Assembly (NCBI RefSeq): GCF_018139145.2
Contig: NC_059481.1
Span: 16,046,368 to 16,110,367, forward strand
Reading direction: 5' to 3'
Origin: Gymnogyps californianus
Lineage: Eukaryota; Chordata; Aves; Accipitriformes; Cathartidae
DNA length: 64,000 nucleotides
The position numbers and the translations under genes were made by a program. Of this stretch, positions 39,201-49,741 are shown piece after piece; the first letter of the stretch is position 1, and every line of letters begins with the position of its first letter. Below the pieces are notes generated by a model. It had not been told where the DNA came from. It searched no databases and was given only the letters and a program-made list of their open reading frames with translations.

Positions 39201-41089
39201 TGAAGCATGAAGATTTACTGTGTAAACATTTTCTTTCTTCTCTTTCTTTAAAATGGCTAGCAAAAACCCCATATTCTTGATAATTTTCAGTACTCATTGT
39301 TAGGTTGCTTTCTGATGACCATCTCCCATCTAGATCATCTCTTACTTCAGTTCTTCTGCTCTAGAGTTCAAAATTGTTTTCTTTCTCCTGGGTACAGTCA
39401 GTTATTTTTTCAGTGAAGTTTCCATGCAAGTAATAGATTACTGAGGTTTAGCAGCTGCCTGGGTCGTGCTCCTTTGGAGGCTCATTCAGCATGGTAGATA
39501 AGACTAATAGACAAGCCTTACATTGAAAGTAGATTTAGTCTGACCCACACTCTCCTAGATAGAGGGTCCCTAAATGATCACACCATCATTGAATGGTGCT
39601 CTGTTCCCACCAGCTCTGAACTCTCTGCAGAGGTTTAGCTGTACCCTCCCGCCAGCATTTTTTTGTGCATCCTTGCCAGGGCCCCTTAATGCCCGTGTGT
39701 ATCCTTCAGCTGTACAACACCCGCTTTTGTGTCCCCTGATGCTCTCTTTGTTGCTTTGCTGTCCATCTCATGCAGCGTGTTTACAGCATGGGAGATCAAT
39801 CCTAGCAGAGGGAAACTGCTGCCCAGCCCTGTTAGCACCAGGAAGGAGCCATGCGACGAGTGTGCGAGGGCTCTGCATCATCACCTACGAAGGGGAATAC
39901 CAACAGGCAGAGGGGAGGAAAATCCCTCTGAATTTCTATCTATCTGGGATATGGTGCTGACTCACTTTGCGGGCAGAAAAAAGCTGCCACTCTCAGGTTT
40001 TACAGTAGACCTGGTGTACACTGGCAGGAGTAGCCAGCTCTGGACAGAGAGCGAGCCAGGCTGGGTGCACCCAAACAGTGTGCTCAGGCTCCGCTTCCAT
40101 GCCAATGGGTGGGGGAAAGCAAATTCAATCCCTGGCCATGCTGTTGTGTGGGATCTTAGGTAGATGGTACAATGTGTGTGCGCCACGTTCAGCTTCCAAC
40201 ATCAGGACCATTTCCAGCACCTAAATGCTGTGCAGATGCTAAGCAGCTGAGCATTACCTTGTGTCTCTTCTACCCCTTCTCTGAGGTGAAAAATATAATG
40301 TACTACTCTCTCTCCATCCTTTCTGCTTGGGTGTTGGGAAGGTTTCATATCTGTGAATATATGTTCCACTAAGGAAAGGACTTAGAAGTGAAAAGTGCTT
40401 TAATTTTCTCCTGTACTAAGTGGGATCCTGGAGAACATGTCTTGCTTTGTCATATCTACATAAGTAAGGGCAAAAAAGTCTCATAGTGACCTGGAGATGT
40501 GACCTGGAGACCCCTAGTACTGATACAGATGGGCCAGCCAGGCAGAGCCATAGTCTTGCTATGTGCAGGAGCCCGTGTCTGCTGTTGAAAGTATTACATG
40601 CCCTTCTCAGCATCTGTTTACCCCATGTGTCCCATCACCCCAACCCCTGATTTGTTATTTCTTTCCTTGTTTTCATTGCCATCATTCCCCCTAGATTACG
40701 CCTGTATGTCCCATGAGATGTGGACTGCTCATGCCATGGTGCCTCACAACTGCCCTGACTGGTGGTTCGGGGGCAAAAGAACCAATTTTCCCCTAACTTG
40801 CAGTAGGGCTGGAAACAGGGGAGGTGAGGGAACCACTCAATGTGGGTGCATGGTTAAGTGTCTCTGTGCCTGTCCTGGTGTGTTCTGCGTGCAGGAAAAG
40901 TCAGTGTGATATTGAACGTGCTGGTCTTTGATATCTCTGTGGCTCCTATAAAAACCTCTGCAAATTGAATTCGCGGCACAGTTCCTTATCTCCTGAAAGG
41001 AAGATGTAACAGCATCATCTTGTGTTTTAGCCAGACATTTTTCCTCAACACTTCCCCATTTCTACACTGAGGGAAAAACAAATGTTGTC

Positions 41090-41107
41090 TTTTTTTTTTT
41101 TCCCCCC
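41090..41107. repeat. Poly(T)/poly(C) run
   Basis: About 12 T followed by six C. A simple homopolymer tract in the intron with no associated gene. Confidence 0.9.
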
Positions 41108-43389
41108 TCTTCCTCCTGTTTGAAACATTAAGAGCCCTTCACACAAAGCAGGTCAAGTGCAGAAGAATTAATTGGGGAAATTAGGTTGTGTTTATTTCTG
41201 GCATTTTCTCAGAAATGGTAATTGCGCTAATTCTCCACCCTGCCAAGACCTCCACCCACTCCCTGTTTCCCCCCGCCCCTTTTCTTCACTGTCTACCTGT
41301 CTTTCTCCTGCTTGAGTTGCTGTTTTCATGCTGTTGCCATTTATTTCATTTCAGTAATGAGAGGGATGTGGCAGGTGAAGAGCTCTCACAATCTGGTGAC
41401 ATCTTCTTTGAAGAACAGACACAAAAGAGCAGTAAACTCTAAAAAATATAAACTCCCTGCTATGGTACTTGACCTCCACGGTCACCTCTTCTCCTGCTCG
41501 GGATACGTTGCTGCTGCATTGCAAGTCATTTGGCTCAGATTTTTTGTTTAATATAGTCTCAATATTCACCCAAACACTGACCTCCATCCTTAACCCCACT
41601 ATTGTTCCCCCTAAACCACCCAAACCCTCACACAGTTACTGAGAGCTAATCAAACTTACGATCTTTCAATCAAAGCTCAGCCCCATTCCCAGGCATTTGA
41701 ATTGAGGCTTTTGCTTTCTCCCAACCATTGGACTGAGCTCCAGAGAGCTGGGAGTTCAAAGCCTTTCAGTTTAGCTTCCTGATGGTTTTTAACTCCTGAT
41801 CTCCCATTTGTGGAGGTCACAGATGTAGGCAAATAGGGAGGAATCGTTTGTTGTTCAGTATTTGCTGACCTAAAACACCTGGTGATGTACATGGCAGGTT
41901 CAGATCCAATGGAGATGCTACAGTGGGTAGTAAAGTGGTGGGACTCCTTGTCTCAGGAGATGGTAGGTGCCAACAGCTGAGATGGGTTGAAAAAGCAGTT
42001 GAACAGAATTGTAAAAGGAAAGTAATTTATCAGGGGCTATCAGACATAAAATACCTCCCCTGTTTCAGGAAATGTCTGTGCCACTGATTATTGAGGACTG
42101 GAAGATATTGTGGGACATATGCTGTGGGCTCTTCTGTTTCCATACTCTCCCCTATGCAGCAGGACCCCCTCCCTCTTGACTGAGGTCAGGGTCCCAGCTG
42201 ACTGGACTTTGGCTGCTCTTAAAAGCTGTGCAGGCTGACCTCTGCTTTCCTGGGAGCTGGGGAGAGTACTGGGAGTAACCACTCAAGTGCTGGACCCAGG
42301 TGAGGGGTAGTGACACCATCCCCAGGAAGTCAGAGATTCAGTTCAGTTCAGAAAGCTGGGATTGTTTCTCAGCGTCGCCAAACTACCCAAGCCTGTTCAC
42401 CTCTGCTGTGAAAATTTGAGACAGCAAGTTTCCTGCAGGGATTTCAGGAACCTTTTCCTTCAAAGCAATTCCCTTCCCGTAAAACTTAACTAGGGAGGAC
42501 AGGACTCTTCCATTTTCAGTGTTCCCTGGGTGCAGCCAACAGATGCAGACAGGCAAAAGAAGCTACTTGTGATCCCCACCCATCCTTGAGTAGTTTTTCC
42601 CCACCCTTGACTGTGAAACTGTTTTTTTCCCCTGTTCTAATTTGTATTGTCCAAGTCTGGTTCCCAACCATCTGCTAGAGGCTGCCTGCATGCAATGTGC
42701 TCCTTTCCTCCCGCTGTCCGCACTCTGAACATCCCGTTAGCCTGAAAGCTGTGAGATACATGGAAAAGAGCATAGTGCCTAGTTTTGAGCCAGAGAGACT
42801 CTCCCATGGTGGAGATCCATCCAAAACATGTTCCTCTGTGGTGTCACCAGAAACAAGGAAGCATTTTGTACAGGGCAGGCCAGAGAAGCTGCTGGTTCCT
42901 GGGTTTTACCAAGGTGGCCTGATTTAAGCTGTAGCTAGAGCAGAAGAAGCTGGAGAACCATATGCCAGCGAGCTTCATTACTCTAGCCCCAGATGGACCA
43001 GAAACAGTGTGTGTGCTCCTGAGCATACGGAAATGAATCGTTCATGCTTTGGAAGGAGCACTGCCGCTTACAATCGAGGGAGACTTGGATGTGTAAAACC
43101 CTCCCCTCTCACCTTATCTAGGTTGTTGGACCCATTTCCCCACTGCATCCCAGCTGGCCAGTGGCCTCCTCCTGCCTTCCCACCTGCAGGACCATGATCT
43201 CAGCTCTCCTTTACCATGGGGACAGCCATGAGATCACACATCGGTGGGGAAATGTGGGGAGCATCCCCAAACCTCAGTATGATCAGCAAAAGAACTGGAG
43301 GCAGAGGAGTTATAAGCCAGTTTAGTGGGAGCATGGATAAATTATGCCTTGCTTCAAGACAAACTGAAGACCTCCCTAGAAAAATTAAG

Positions 43390-43432
43390 ATGCAAATATC
43401 TTCATCATCCTCCTTAATTAAGATATTTGCAT
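43390..43432. promoter_or_regulatory. Inverted pair of octamer (POU-type) motifs around a TTAATTAA core
   Basis: ATGCAAATATCTT at 43390-43402 is perfectly reverse-complemented by AAGATATTTGCAT at 43420-43432, with a 17-bp spacer. Each arm holds the octamer ATGCAAAT, the classic POU-factor site. TTAATTAA at 43414-43421, overlapping the second arm by two bases, is a homeodomain-type palindrome. The sequence is seen directly; regulatory function is inferred. A simple hairpin with no function cannot be excluded. Confidence 0.4.
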
Positions 43433-44018
43433 GGAAAGAAACCATTGCCTTTCTTTTTTCCTCCTGATTCCTGCACGGTCAGAGTTTCTGCAGGCTTTCC
43501 CCTCCTGATCCCCCTCTGTTTCACAGTCCTGCCTCTCTCACAGCCACAGTGAGCTCCTTCTCCACGCCAGCTGGATGGAGAAAGCCCCTATTTGCAAGCA
43601 GCTGTCTTTAATACACAGAGCTGTTTAGGGCTAGGCTGTCAAAGACAGCATGTTCAATGTACAATCAAGGGGCAACGATGCACAAAATTGCACACACACA
43701 CAAAACAGGAATCTTTTCTCGGTGTGTGTTGAGCTTTGAACGCTTAAGTGATTCCACCTCTCTCTTCCCCATCCAATTATCTGGGCAACACATGATAAGA
43801 TTGCTAAAGGAATTAGTGAGGGAAATCTTTACGCTGCCTAATCAATATTGTTCTGCTCAGTACAAGGCATCTCCCCCTCTCTGGCCTCAGTCGTGTTCTC
43901 ATTTGCCCTCTGAAAACACAAGATCACCTTCTCACTATTTGGACTGTGGTGACCAAGAGGGAAAACAGCAGCATGTCTGTTGAAAATGTTTGTAGTTACA
44001 GAGTTTCTTCCTTGCATT

Positions 44019-44035
44019 AAAAAAAAAAAAAAAAA
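44019..44035. repeat. A17 homopolymer
   Basis: Seventeen consecutive A residues. No upstream coding or SINE body is recognised, so this is not called a retroposon tail. Confidence 0.9.
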
Positions 44036-45906
44036 GTAATACAGCCCTGCCAAAACCATGTTTCAGGGTTTTAGAGAGGCTTGCTGTGCAGGCCAGAAAG
44101 ACCTTTTGTCTCTTTCAGTTGTATGGCCTTACAGAAATGGCCAGCAACCTTACAAGCAAAGACACTGGATGATAATTTTTCTGAGCATCACTGAGGCAAG
44201 ACGCCAGATTTTATGGGCCACTAGACTGATCCAATATAGCAAATCCTGTGTTCCACTGTGGATTCTGAGACCAAATTATCAATTAATGTGAAGCATTAAA
44301 AAACCCAAATCCCTTTTAGTTCCCTGCAGTCATTAGTGACAAGATACAATATCTATAGCTCAAATGCTTTGCCAGCATCCCCTGGCAGTAAGGCAGGAAC
44401 TCCATTCCTGTTTTTTCCAATACATACAAGGAAAACATATGAGATCAGTGGTTTTTACAGTCAGATTCGGCTGCCTCTTCATATTTACTTAGATGGAGGA
44501 ATAAATCAGGTTTGGGTTACTCTCTGGGTTAGTTATTTGTTATTGGAATAAATGCATGGTAATAGATCTGACAGAGGAAGATGTTTCTCTTTCAGCTCTG
44601 TGTTTGAGGTAGAATTTGCTTTGTTCTGCACTATATTATATTGATGGTTTTTTTCCACTGCTGGATGACTTCATTTGCTCTGCTTCTTTCCAATGTCCAT
44701 ACCTCTGCCACAGCTGGCTTTAGGATGTGGCTTTATGCAATAGATCTCTCTTTTCTTTTTCCCTACATGTAACATTGTAATGCAGAGGCAATTTAAACAA
44801 CCATCATGAAACAATTTTCTAAACCTTTCCCCCACCCATTTCCTACCTCAACTTTTTGGGAAAGGAGGTGAGTCAGTCATTCACGGGGCAATTCCCCAAG
44901 TAGAATGAGCTGTCTTCTACATTTAGCAGCTCAATTTTCACCTCTGGTGCGGGGTGGGAAGGCGCCCAGGGTGATGACTAGCTGGACACACCCTGAGGTC
45001 GTATTTTTGGTATTCCCCAGGCAGCTGTCAGCCTGAGCTCCTAAGTAGCACAGCCAGAAGTCTCCCCCCTAAAACCACCATGCTCACCAACTGCCCTTTC
45101 GTCTTGGGATTTTCTCTCCTTTTTGTCCCGGTGGGAACACGAACACCTTACTAGAAAGTCAGCGGACCTTACGCTTGTCATTCGCTCTTAATTTGCACAC
45201 TGAGATCCCTATCCCTTCTCCTCCCTCCCGTTCCTCAAATCTTTCCTACTTTTCATACATGGGAAAATGTAGTGCTGTATTTTCTGCTCCATCATTTCGC
45301 TTCCCTTGTCCCCTCCTAAGGTTCAGTTTTGCAAGCGCTGGCAGGTTTGTGGGTGATCAGAAGCTGTGGGATGAGGTTTTTTCTTTCTCCCCAAACCTGA
45401 GACAGTACTGATGGGACAAAGACTTTTGGGGAAGTGTAGGGTGATGTACCAGCTGCTTCACTGGGACATTTGGCCAGTGATGCCCTTACCTCTGGCTAAC
45501 CCGAGCTTGCTTGAGTAAAGACATCAGGCCTGGGTCTTGTTATGCTGGCAGAGGCAGATGGGTCCCTGCACTGTGCCCAGGAGGGCTGGCAATGGGTAAG
45601 GAGCAGGATTCTTGAGTACCACATACAGAGGAACCACTCAAGCCTCCTAAAACTTGTCTGGAAAGGGACTCTGTGTCCCCGAAGGGATGTGGCTTCACAG
45701 TCCAAGGAGGAGTTTCAGGAGGCCGAGCCCCCCTTGACTCTTGCCCAGCTTGCCTTCCCTCTGCACTGGTGCAGGTGATGGTGTGGGGTGCAAGGTGGTG
45801 GTGACCAGGGCCAGAGGGTCTCACCTGCCCCATGCCCTTGCAGCAAGGGTTGCGCAGTGTTGGGATGTTGCAGCCAGTGAAAGACGTACGGTTCGGTTAA
45901 AGACAT

Positions 45907-46019
45907 ACCCTTTCCCTTCTTGTCCCCTTGCTTCATCCCCCCCATCCCTCCCTCCCTCTCTCACCCTTCCCTTCTCTTTTGTTTGTCTCCTTCCCTTGTT
46001 TTCACCCATTCACTGTCAG
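45907..46019 (+). promoter_or_regulatory. NTRK3: Extended pyrimidine tract before the insert exon
   Basis: About 110 bp are overwhelmingly C and T (for example CCCTCCCTCCCTCTCTCACC and TTGTTTGTCTCCTTCCCTTG), running to the acceptor CTGTCAG. The constitutive exons here have much shorter tracts. Long CU-rich tracts bind polypyrimidine-tract-binding proteins and are common before regulated neural exons. That link is inference; the composition is plain in the sequence. Confidence 0.55.
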
Positions 46020-46094
46020 GAAGGGCCGTGTCCGAAGGGCCAGTTCAGCGCAGCGTGGCAGCGACAGAGACTGGCACCGCCGGCAGCTGCAACA
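46020..46094 (+). CDS. NTRK3: NTRK3 (TrkC) optional 25-codon kinase-insert exon
   Basis: A 75-bp segment lies between CACTGTCAG and ACA|GTGAGT, both strong splice sites. It is open in phase 0, matching the phase-0 exit of the exon ending at 34213. It encodes exactly 25 residues beginning EGPCPKGQF, with WQRQRL in the middle and ending PPAAAT. TrkC is known to have isoforms with 14-, 25- or 39-residue insertions just after the activation-loop YYR; the insertion alters substrate coupling and weakens signalling. Position, phase, exact length and the EGP..KG.F...W...RLA pattern agree with the 25-residue cassette as I remember it in mammals. Inclusion keeps the kinase frame. Chance is unlikely, but the match has not been aligned, and Gln/Ala-rich changes may be lineage-specific. 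Confidence 0.85.
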
Positions 46095-47834
46095 GTGAGT
46101 GGATCTCGACCCCTGGGGCAGCTGGAAGCGGGGGACTGGTGCTGCTTGAGCATGAAATGACACGTGGGGTTGAGCGGCTTTGGGACTAGGTCGGGTCTAC
46201 TGCATTTGGCAGCGAAAGGGCTCTTGTGTGTGATGGGAACTGCACATGTTTCTACTATAGCAACTCTCTGGGGCTTGTCTGTATGGTGAGATAATATGGA
46301 TGAATGCAAAAGTCCTGAGTGCAATCTTCCTCCGTGGGTGTTCAGGCTGTGTCTGCACTAGTGGACAGCGTGGGCCGTCCTCTGGCTCTGATAGCAGAGG
46401 GCACAGCATGGTTTGTCTCTGTGCAGCTAAACTACTCTGCGCCTCCAAGCAGGGAGGCATTTGCACTGCTCACTGGGGACTGTCCCTGACTTGTGTTGTC
46501 CTCTCAACAGTTTGGATGCTGTCAAATTGGCATGGACTAAAACAGACCATTTGAACACTTGGACCATCACGTGCCAACCCTGACACCTTTTTTTTGCTAG
46601 TCTAGACACAGCCTCGGTGTCTGACCGGTTGGGTGCTTGCAGCTGAGATTGAGTGGATGTCAACTGTCACTGCCCCACTGCTGCTCCCATCCCTTGCCCG
46701 GAGGAGCGGCAGTGAGGGATTGGTGTGGGTTTGATGCTCTGACAGGGCAAAGGAGTTTGGGTTTGCCAAGGTGGTGGCTGACGGGAGCCGTGTGAGCCAA
46801 CTGAGGGCTGGTAGCACCTCTGTTCGCCCTGCCCTCCCTCCCACAGAGGTGAGCCATCATCCCGTTGTGCTCGCTGCATGCTGGAGCCTCTGTGTAGGGA
46901 TGCTCAGCCCAGTGGGTTCCCAGCTGTCACAGCATCCCAGAAGCCACTGCCAGCAAGCTGCAAAGCTGCTGGAGGTGAGCTGCAGAAGCCTGTGAGAGGG
47001 GCAAACGTTGAACTTGATTGTCCTGTGCGGCTTTGCTGCTGGCACACAAGGAAGTGCTCTGTTGATCCAGAAAGTTGGGGAACCTTTGCTTGAGTCTGTT
47101 TTGGAAGTGGATCGAGCTAATCCACCCAAAGACACTGTCTGTGCAGAACAGTTATGACCCCTCATAAGTTAAGACAGGAAAGTGATGGCTTCCACACTTT
47201 ATTTCTCAATAGCTTCCCTGTGCCAGCAAGCCCAGAGAGATGGGCATAAATATTTGCAAAGTAGCTGTGACTGGGACAAATTGCCAGGGTCCAGTTACCC
47301 AGACTTCCCTGTGACCTTGCTAGGGGAGGTGTATGCTCCTGGCCAGGAGATGAAGGACTAGCTGTCCCATCGCCCAGCCTCCTCCCAGCGTCACCACCAC
47401 TCCTCCTACCCCGGCAGCGATGGGGATTAAGCGAATGCCTACGCGGTGTTAAGCAGCTGAGTGGATCTCACAAAGCCCTCCTGGGATCCCTGCCGGAGCA
47501 GGGTTCTGGCAGTTCCTGACTGTTGCCAGAATCACACGGGAGTGTGAGTTTAGATATCGCTGGTTTTACAGGGAATATGTCAGCGGATAAGAAGACGTGC
47601 CACCAAAAGGTGATTTTGTTACGTTTATGCCTTTCTGAGCCAAAATTGAATTGCAGGGTGTGGATGGGAATTTAGTTTTAAGCACTGATGTAATTTTGTA
47701 TCCTCAGCCCTGAAGGCAGTTTTTAAAAAATTATATTCCCCTGTGCCCTGACACTATTTTTTTGCCTTTCAATTATGTCCTTATGACAGAACAAATACTG
47801 GGGTTGACCTTTGCAATGTGACATAATAATATGT

Positions 47835-47935
47835 GACTTCTTTATAGCTCTTTTCATCCCAAATGCTTGGCACACTATGAATCTGATCCTGCAACTGCCT
47901 GCCACTGGGCTTAGCACTCACTGCTCCAAGCAATC
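47835..47935 (-). repeat. Possible CORE-SINE/MIR-like tail
   Basis: 'tttatagctcttttcatccc' followed by 'aaatgcttggcacactatga' and 'tgatcctgcaactgcctgcc' resembles the 'atatagcgcttttcatc...aaagcgcttta' tails of old amniote SINEs. The match is diverged and short. Confidence 0.35.
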
Positions 47936-48564
47936 CCTGGGGAAGCCAGAGGAGCACTCACACATAGAAGTGCTATACCTGGTATTATTTGCAGGCTCAG
48001 GCCCTGGAGAAATGTAGCACATGTCTGTGAATAGCCACATTTTGGAGAGAGAAAGCCTTATCCTCTCATTTATGATTTTTATTCACTATCAGAGTGCCAT
48101 GCCCAGCACTAATATGACAGCCTCCTCTTGGCTAAAATGTCATGGCAGGTAATGCTTGAGTCATATTTGTAGCGATCATCTACAACCCTGTTGCTTCTTT
48201 TTATTATTTTTTTCCCAGCCCTGAAAGCATGCTAATTAACAAACTCCCTCAGCTTATCCTGCACCATTTGATCCTGCAGAAATCACAGCGTTTTATCTTA
48301 TTGGCAAGTAGGAATTAAAGAATTAAAACTACTCAGGGGGAAAAAGGAACATAACCTCTTTCCCTGTGCATCCCTTCTGAAACAATCTTGCACTGTGCCC
48401 TCAGAAACCCCAAGCTCAGCCCCCTTGGGTTGACAGAGGATGGGAATCCCAGACCAGTGAATGCTTGGGCTGAAAAATACTTTCTGCTCTGCTATTCCTG
48501 TTGTGAAAGGGAGAGCCCAGTTAGGTGCATGGAGAAGAAGAGTCCAGCAGAGATCCCAGCCTTG

Positions 48565-48665
48565 GACTGGGTGCAAGTCCCTTCCATGCTACCATTGTCC
48601 TCTGCCACCATAGGAAATTCAGTTAGTCCTTCTGTGCCTCAGTTTCCCGTTGTTAAAAGGTGATC
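48565..48665 (+). repeat. MIR-like SINE fragment, forward orientation
   Basis: 'actgggtgcaagtccctt' and, 60 bp on, TTCTGTGCCTCAGTTTCCCG then TTGTTAAAAGGTGAT follow the MIR core 'gggcaagttactt...tctgtgcctcagtttcctcatctgtaaaatgggga'. The 15-bp block 'ctgtgcctcagtttc' is an exact core match by memory. Confidence 0.65.
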
Positions 48666-49064
48666 CCTCCTCATCTTCACCGAGGAGATTCACACGAAAA
48701 AAAGATTGCAAGGGGGACAGTCATTATGGTGTTGGGAGACGGGTAAGTACCTTAGAAACACATAGGGAACCTGTGAGCTCAGACATTTGTGGTACTGGTT
48801 CAAGGAGAGCGATTTTTTGAAGCCCTTAGTAGTTGGAAAATGCAAAGAGGGAAGCAGGTAGGATCCTTGCGCCCACTTCTGTTTGGTATGTTCAGGATGG
48901 GCAGAACCAGGAGAGAGACCTGCTCCACCTTCTTGGTGATGGGAAGTGGTTAAATCTGGGGACGGAGACCCACTAACCATCAGCAGGTATCTACATGCTT
49001 TGCCGTTGTTTGCCATCAGTAGAGCACTGCATCCCCCCCCGCCCTTAAAAAATAAATTCATTAG

Positions 49065-49265
49065 GAGTAGAGAGGGCTGGAAGGGATTCCCTGGATCATC
49101 AAATCCAATCCCCCATTGCATCAATCACATCAGATTTATTCTTTTCATAATCAAGCACCACTATTAAATGTGCTCCTAAGGGAAGACAGTCCCAGAATCT
49201 CATTGCTTTATCTCGTAGATGCTTCTGATTTCCAGTCTATGCTTAGTCATGGCCCGTTTGTTAAA
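49065..49265 (-). mobile_element. CR1 LINE 3' fragment, antisense orientation
   Basis: It begins GGCTGGAAGGGATTCCCTGG, ATCATCAAATCCAATCCCCC, the reverse complement of a CR1 3' end (aggttggaagggacct...gatcatctagtccaaccccc). It ends TGATTTCCAGTCTATGCTTA then GTCATGGCCCGTTT, resembling the CR1 words 'tgatttccagcctaaacttattcatggccagttt'. Two matching blocks in the right order and spacing support one old copy opposite in direction to NTRK3. Confidence 0.75.
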
Positions 49266-49697
49266 CAGCAGGTACCTGGCACAGAAGCAAGAAATTTAAC
49301 ACAGTTTTCTTAAAATAACCACCCAGAAATCCTATCCACAAAAAAATGCTGAGGTTGCAAAAGGGAATGTGCAAGGTCAGGTAATGATAATGGGCAGGCC
49401 CGAGCTCACACTTGCCTCTGCCTTGTAGTACAGACTTCACATAATCACCTGCCGTTAATCTTGTATGATCCGGTTGAGGTACAAGGCAAAAGTACTCACA
49501 GAACAAAGGAACTTCTTTGCTATTCTTCTCCATAATATTCATTGTGTAACCCTCTGTCTCTTTCGCCAGGTATAACTAACGCTGAGCTAAACATTTGCCT
49601 ATTTTTCCCTTTCTTGGCAGGCTTTTCCATGCCATTTATTTCTTTACTGTACAAGCCATTACCTGCACAGCATCTTTGAGAAGTCAGTGAGTTGCGT

Positions 49698-49741
49698 TGC
49701 CCCATTTTACAGGTTAGGAAACGAAGCACAGAGCTATATCA
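49698..49741 (-). repeat. MIR-like SINE core, reverse orientation
   Basis: GCCCCATTTTACAGGTTAGG and AAACGAAGCACAGAGCTA follow the reverse complement of the MIR core (ccccattttacagatgaggaaactgaggcacagag). Short but close. Confidence 0.6.

Larger units (their letters stand above)
34214..46019 (+). other. NTRK3: NTRK3 intron between the activation-loop exon and the insert exon
   Basis: An 11,806-bp intron. It starts GTAAGG and ends in an unusually long pyrimidine-rich tract and CTGTCAG. Contents I can name are an old CR1 copy at 34.5-34.9 kb, a MIR-like fragment at 36.2 kb, poly(T)/poly(A) runs at 39.0, 41.1 and 44.0 kb, and a symmetric octamer-motif element at 43.4 kb. No further exon of the kinase domain was found in it. 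Confidence 0.88.

Noticed and set aside
44019..44035. A17 run as the tail of a processed pseudogene or SINE
   Set aside because: No coding or SINE body upstream and no flanking target duplication. Treated as a plain homopolymer.
45078..45100. 'ACCACCATGCTCACC' looked briefly like the start of the next kinase exon (GHTMLP)
   Set aside because: Translation in all frames does not continue into kinase sequence and no splice acceptor fits.
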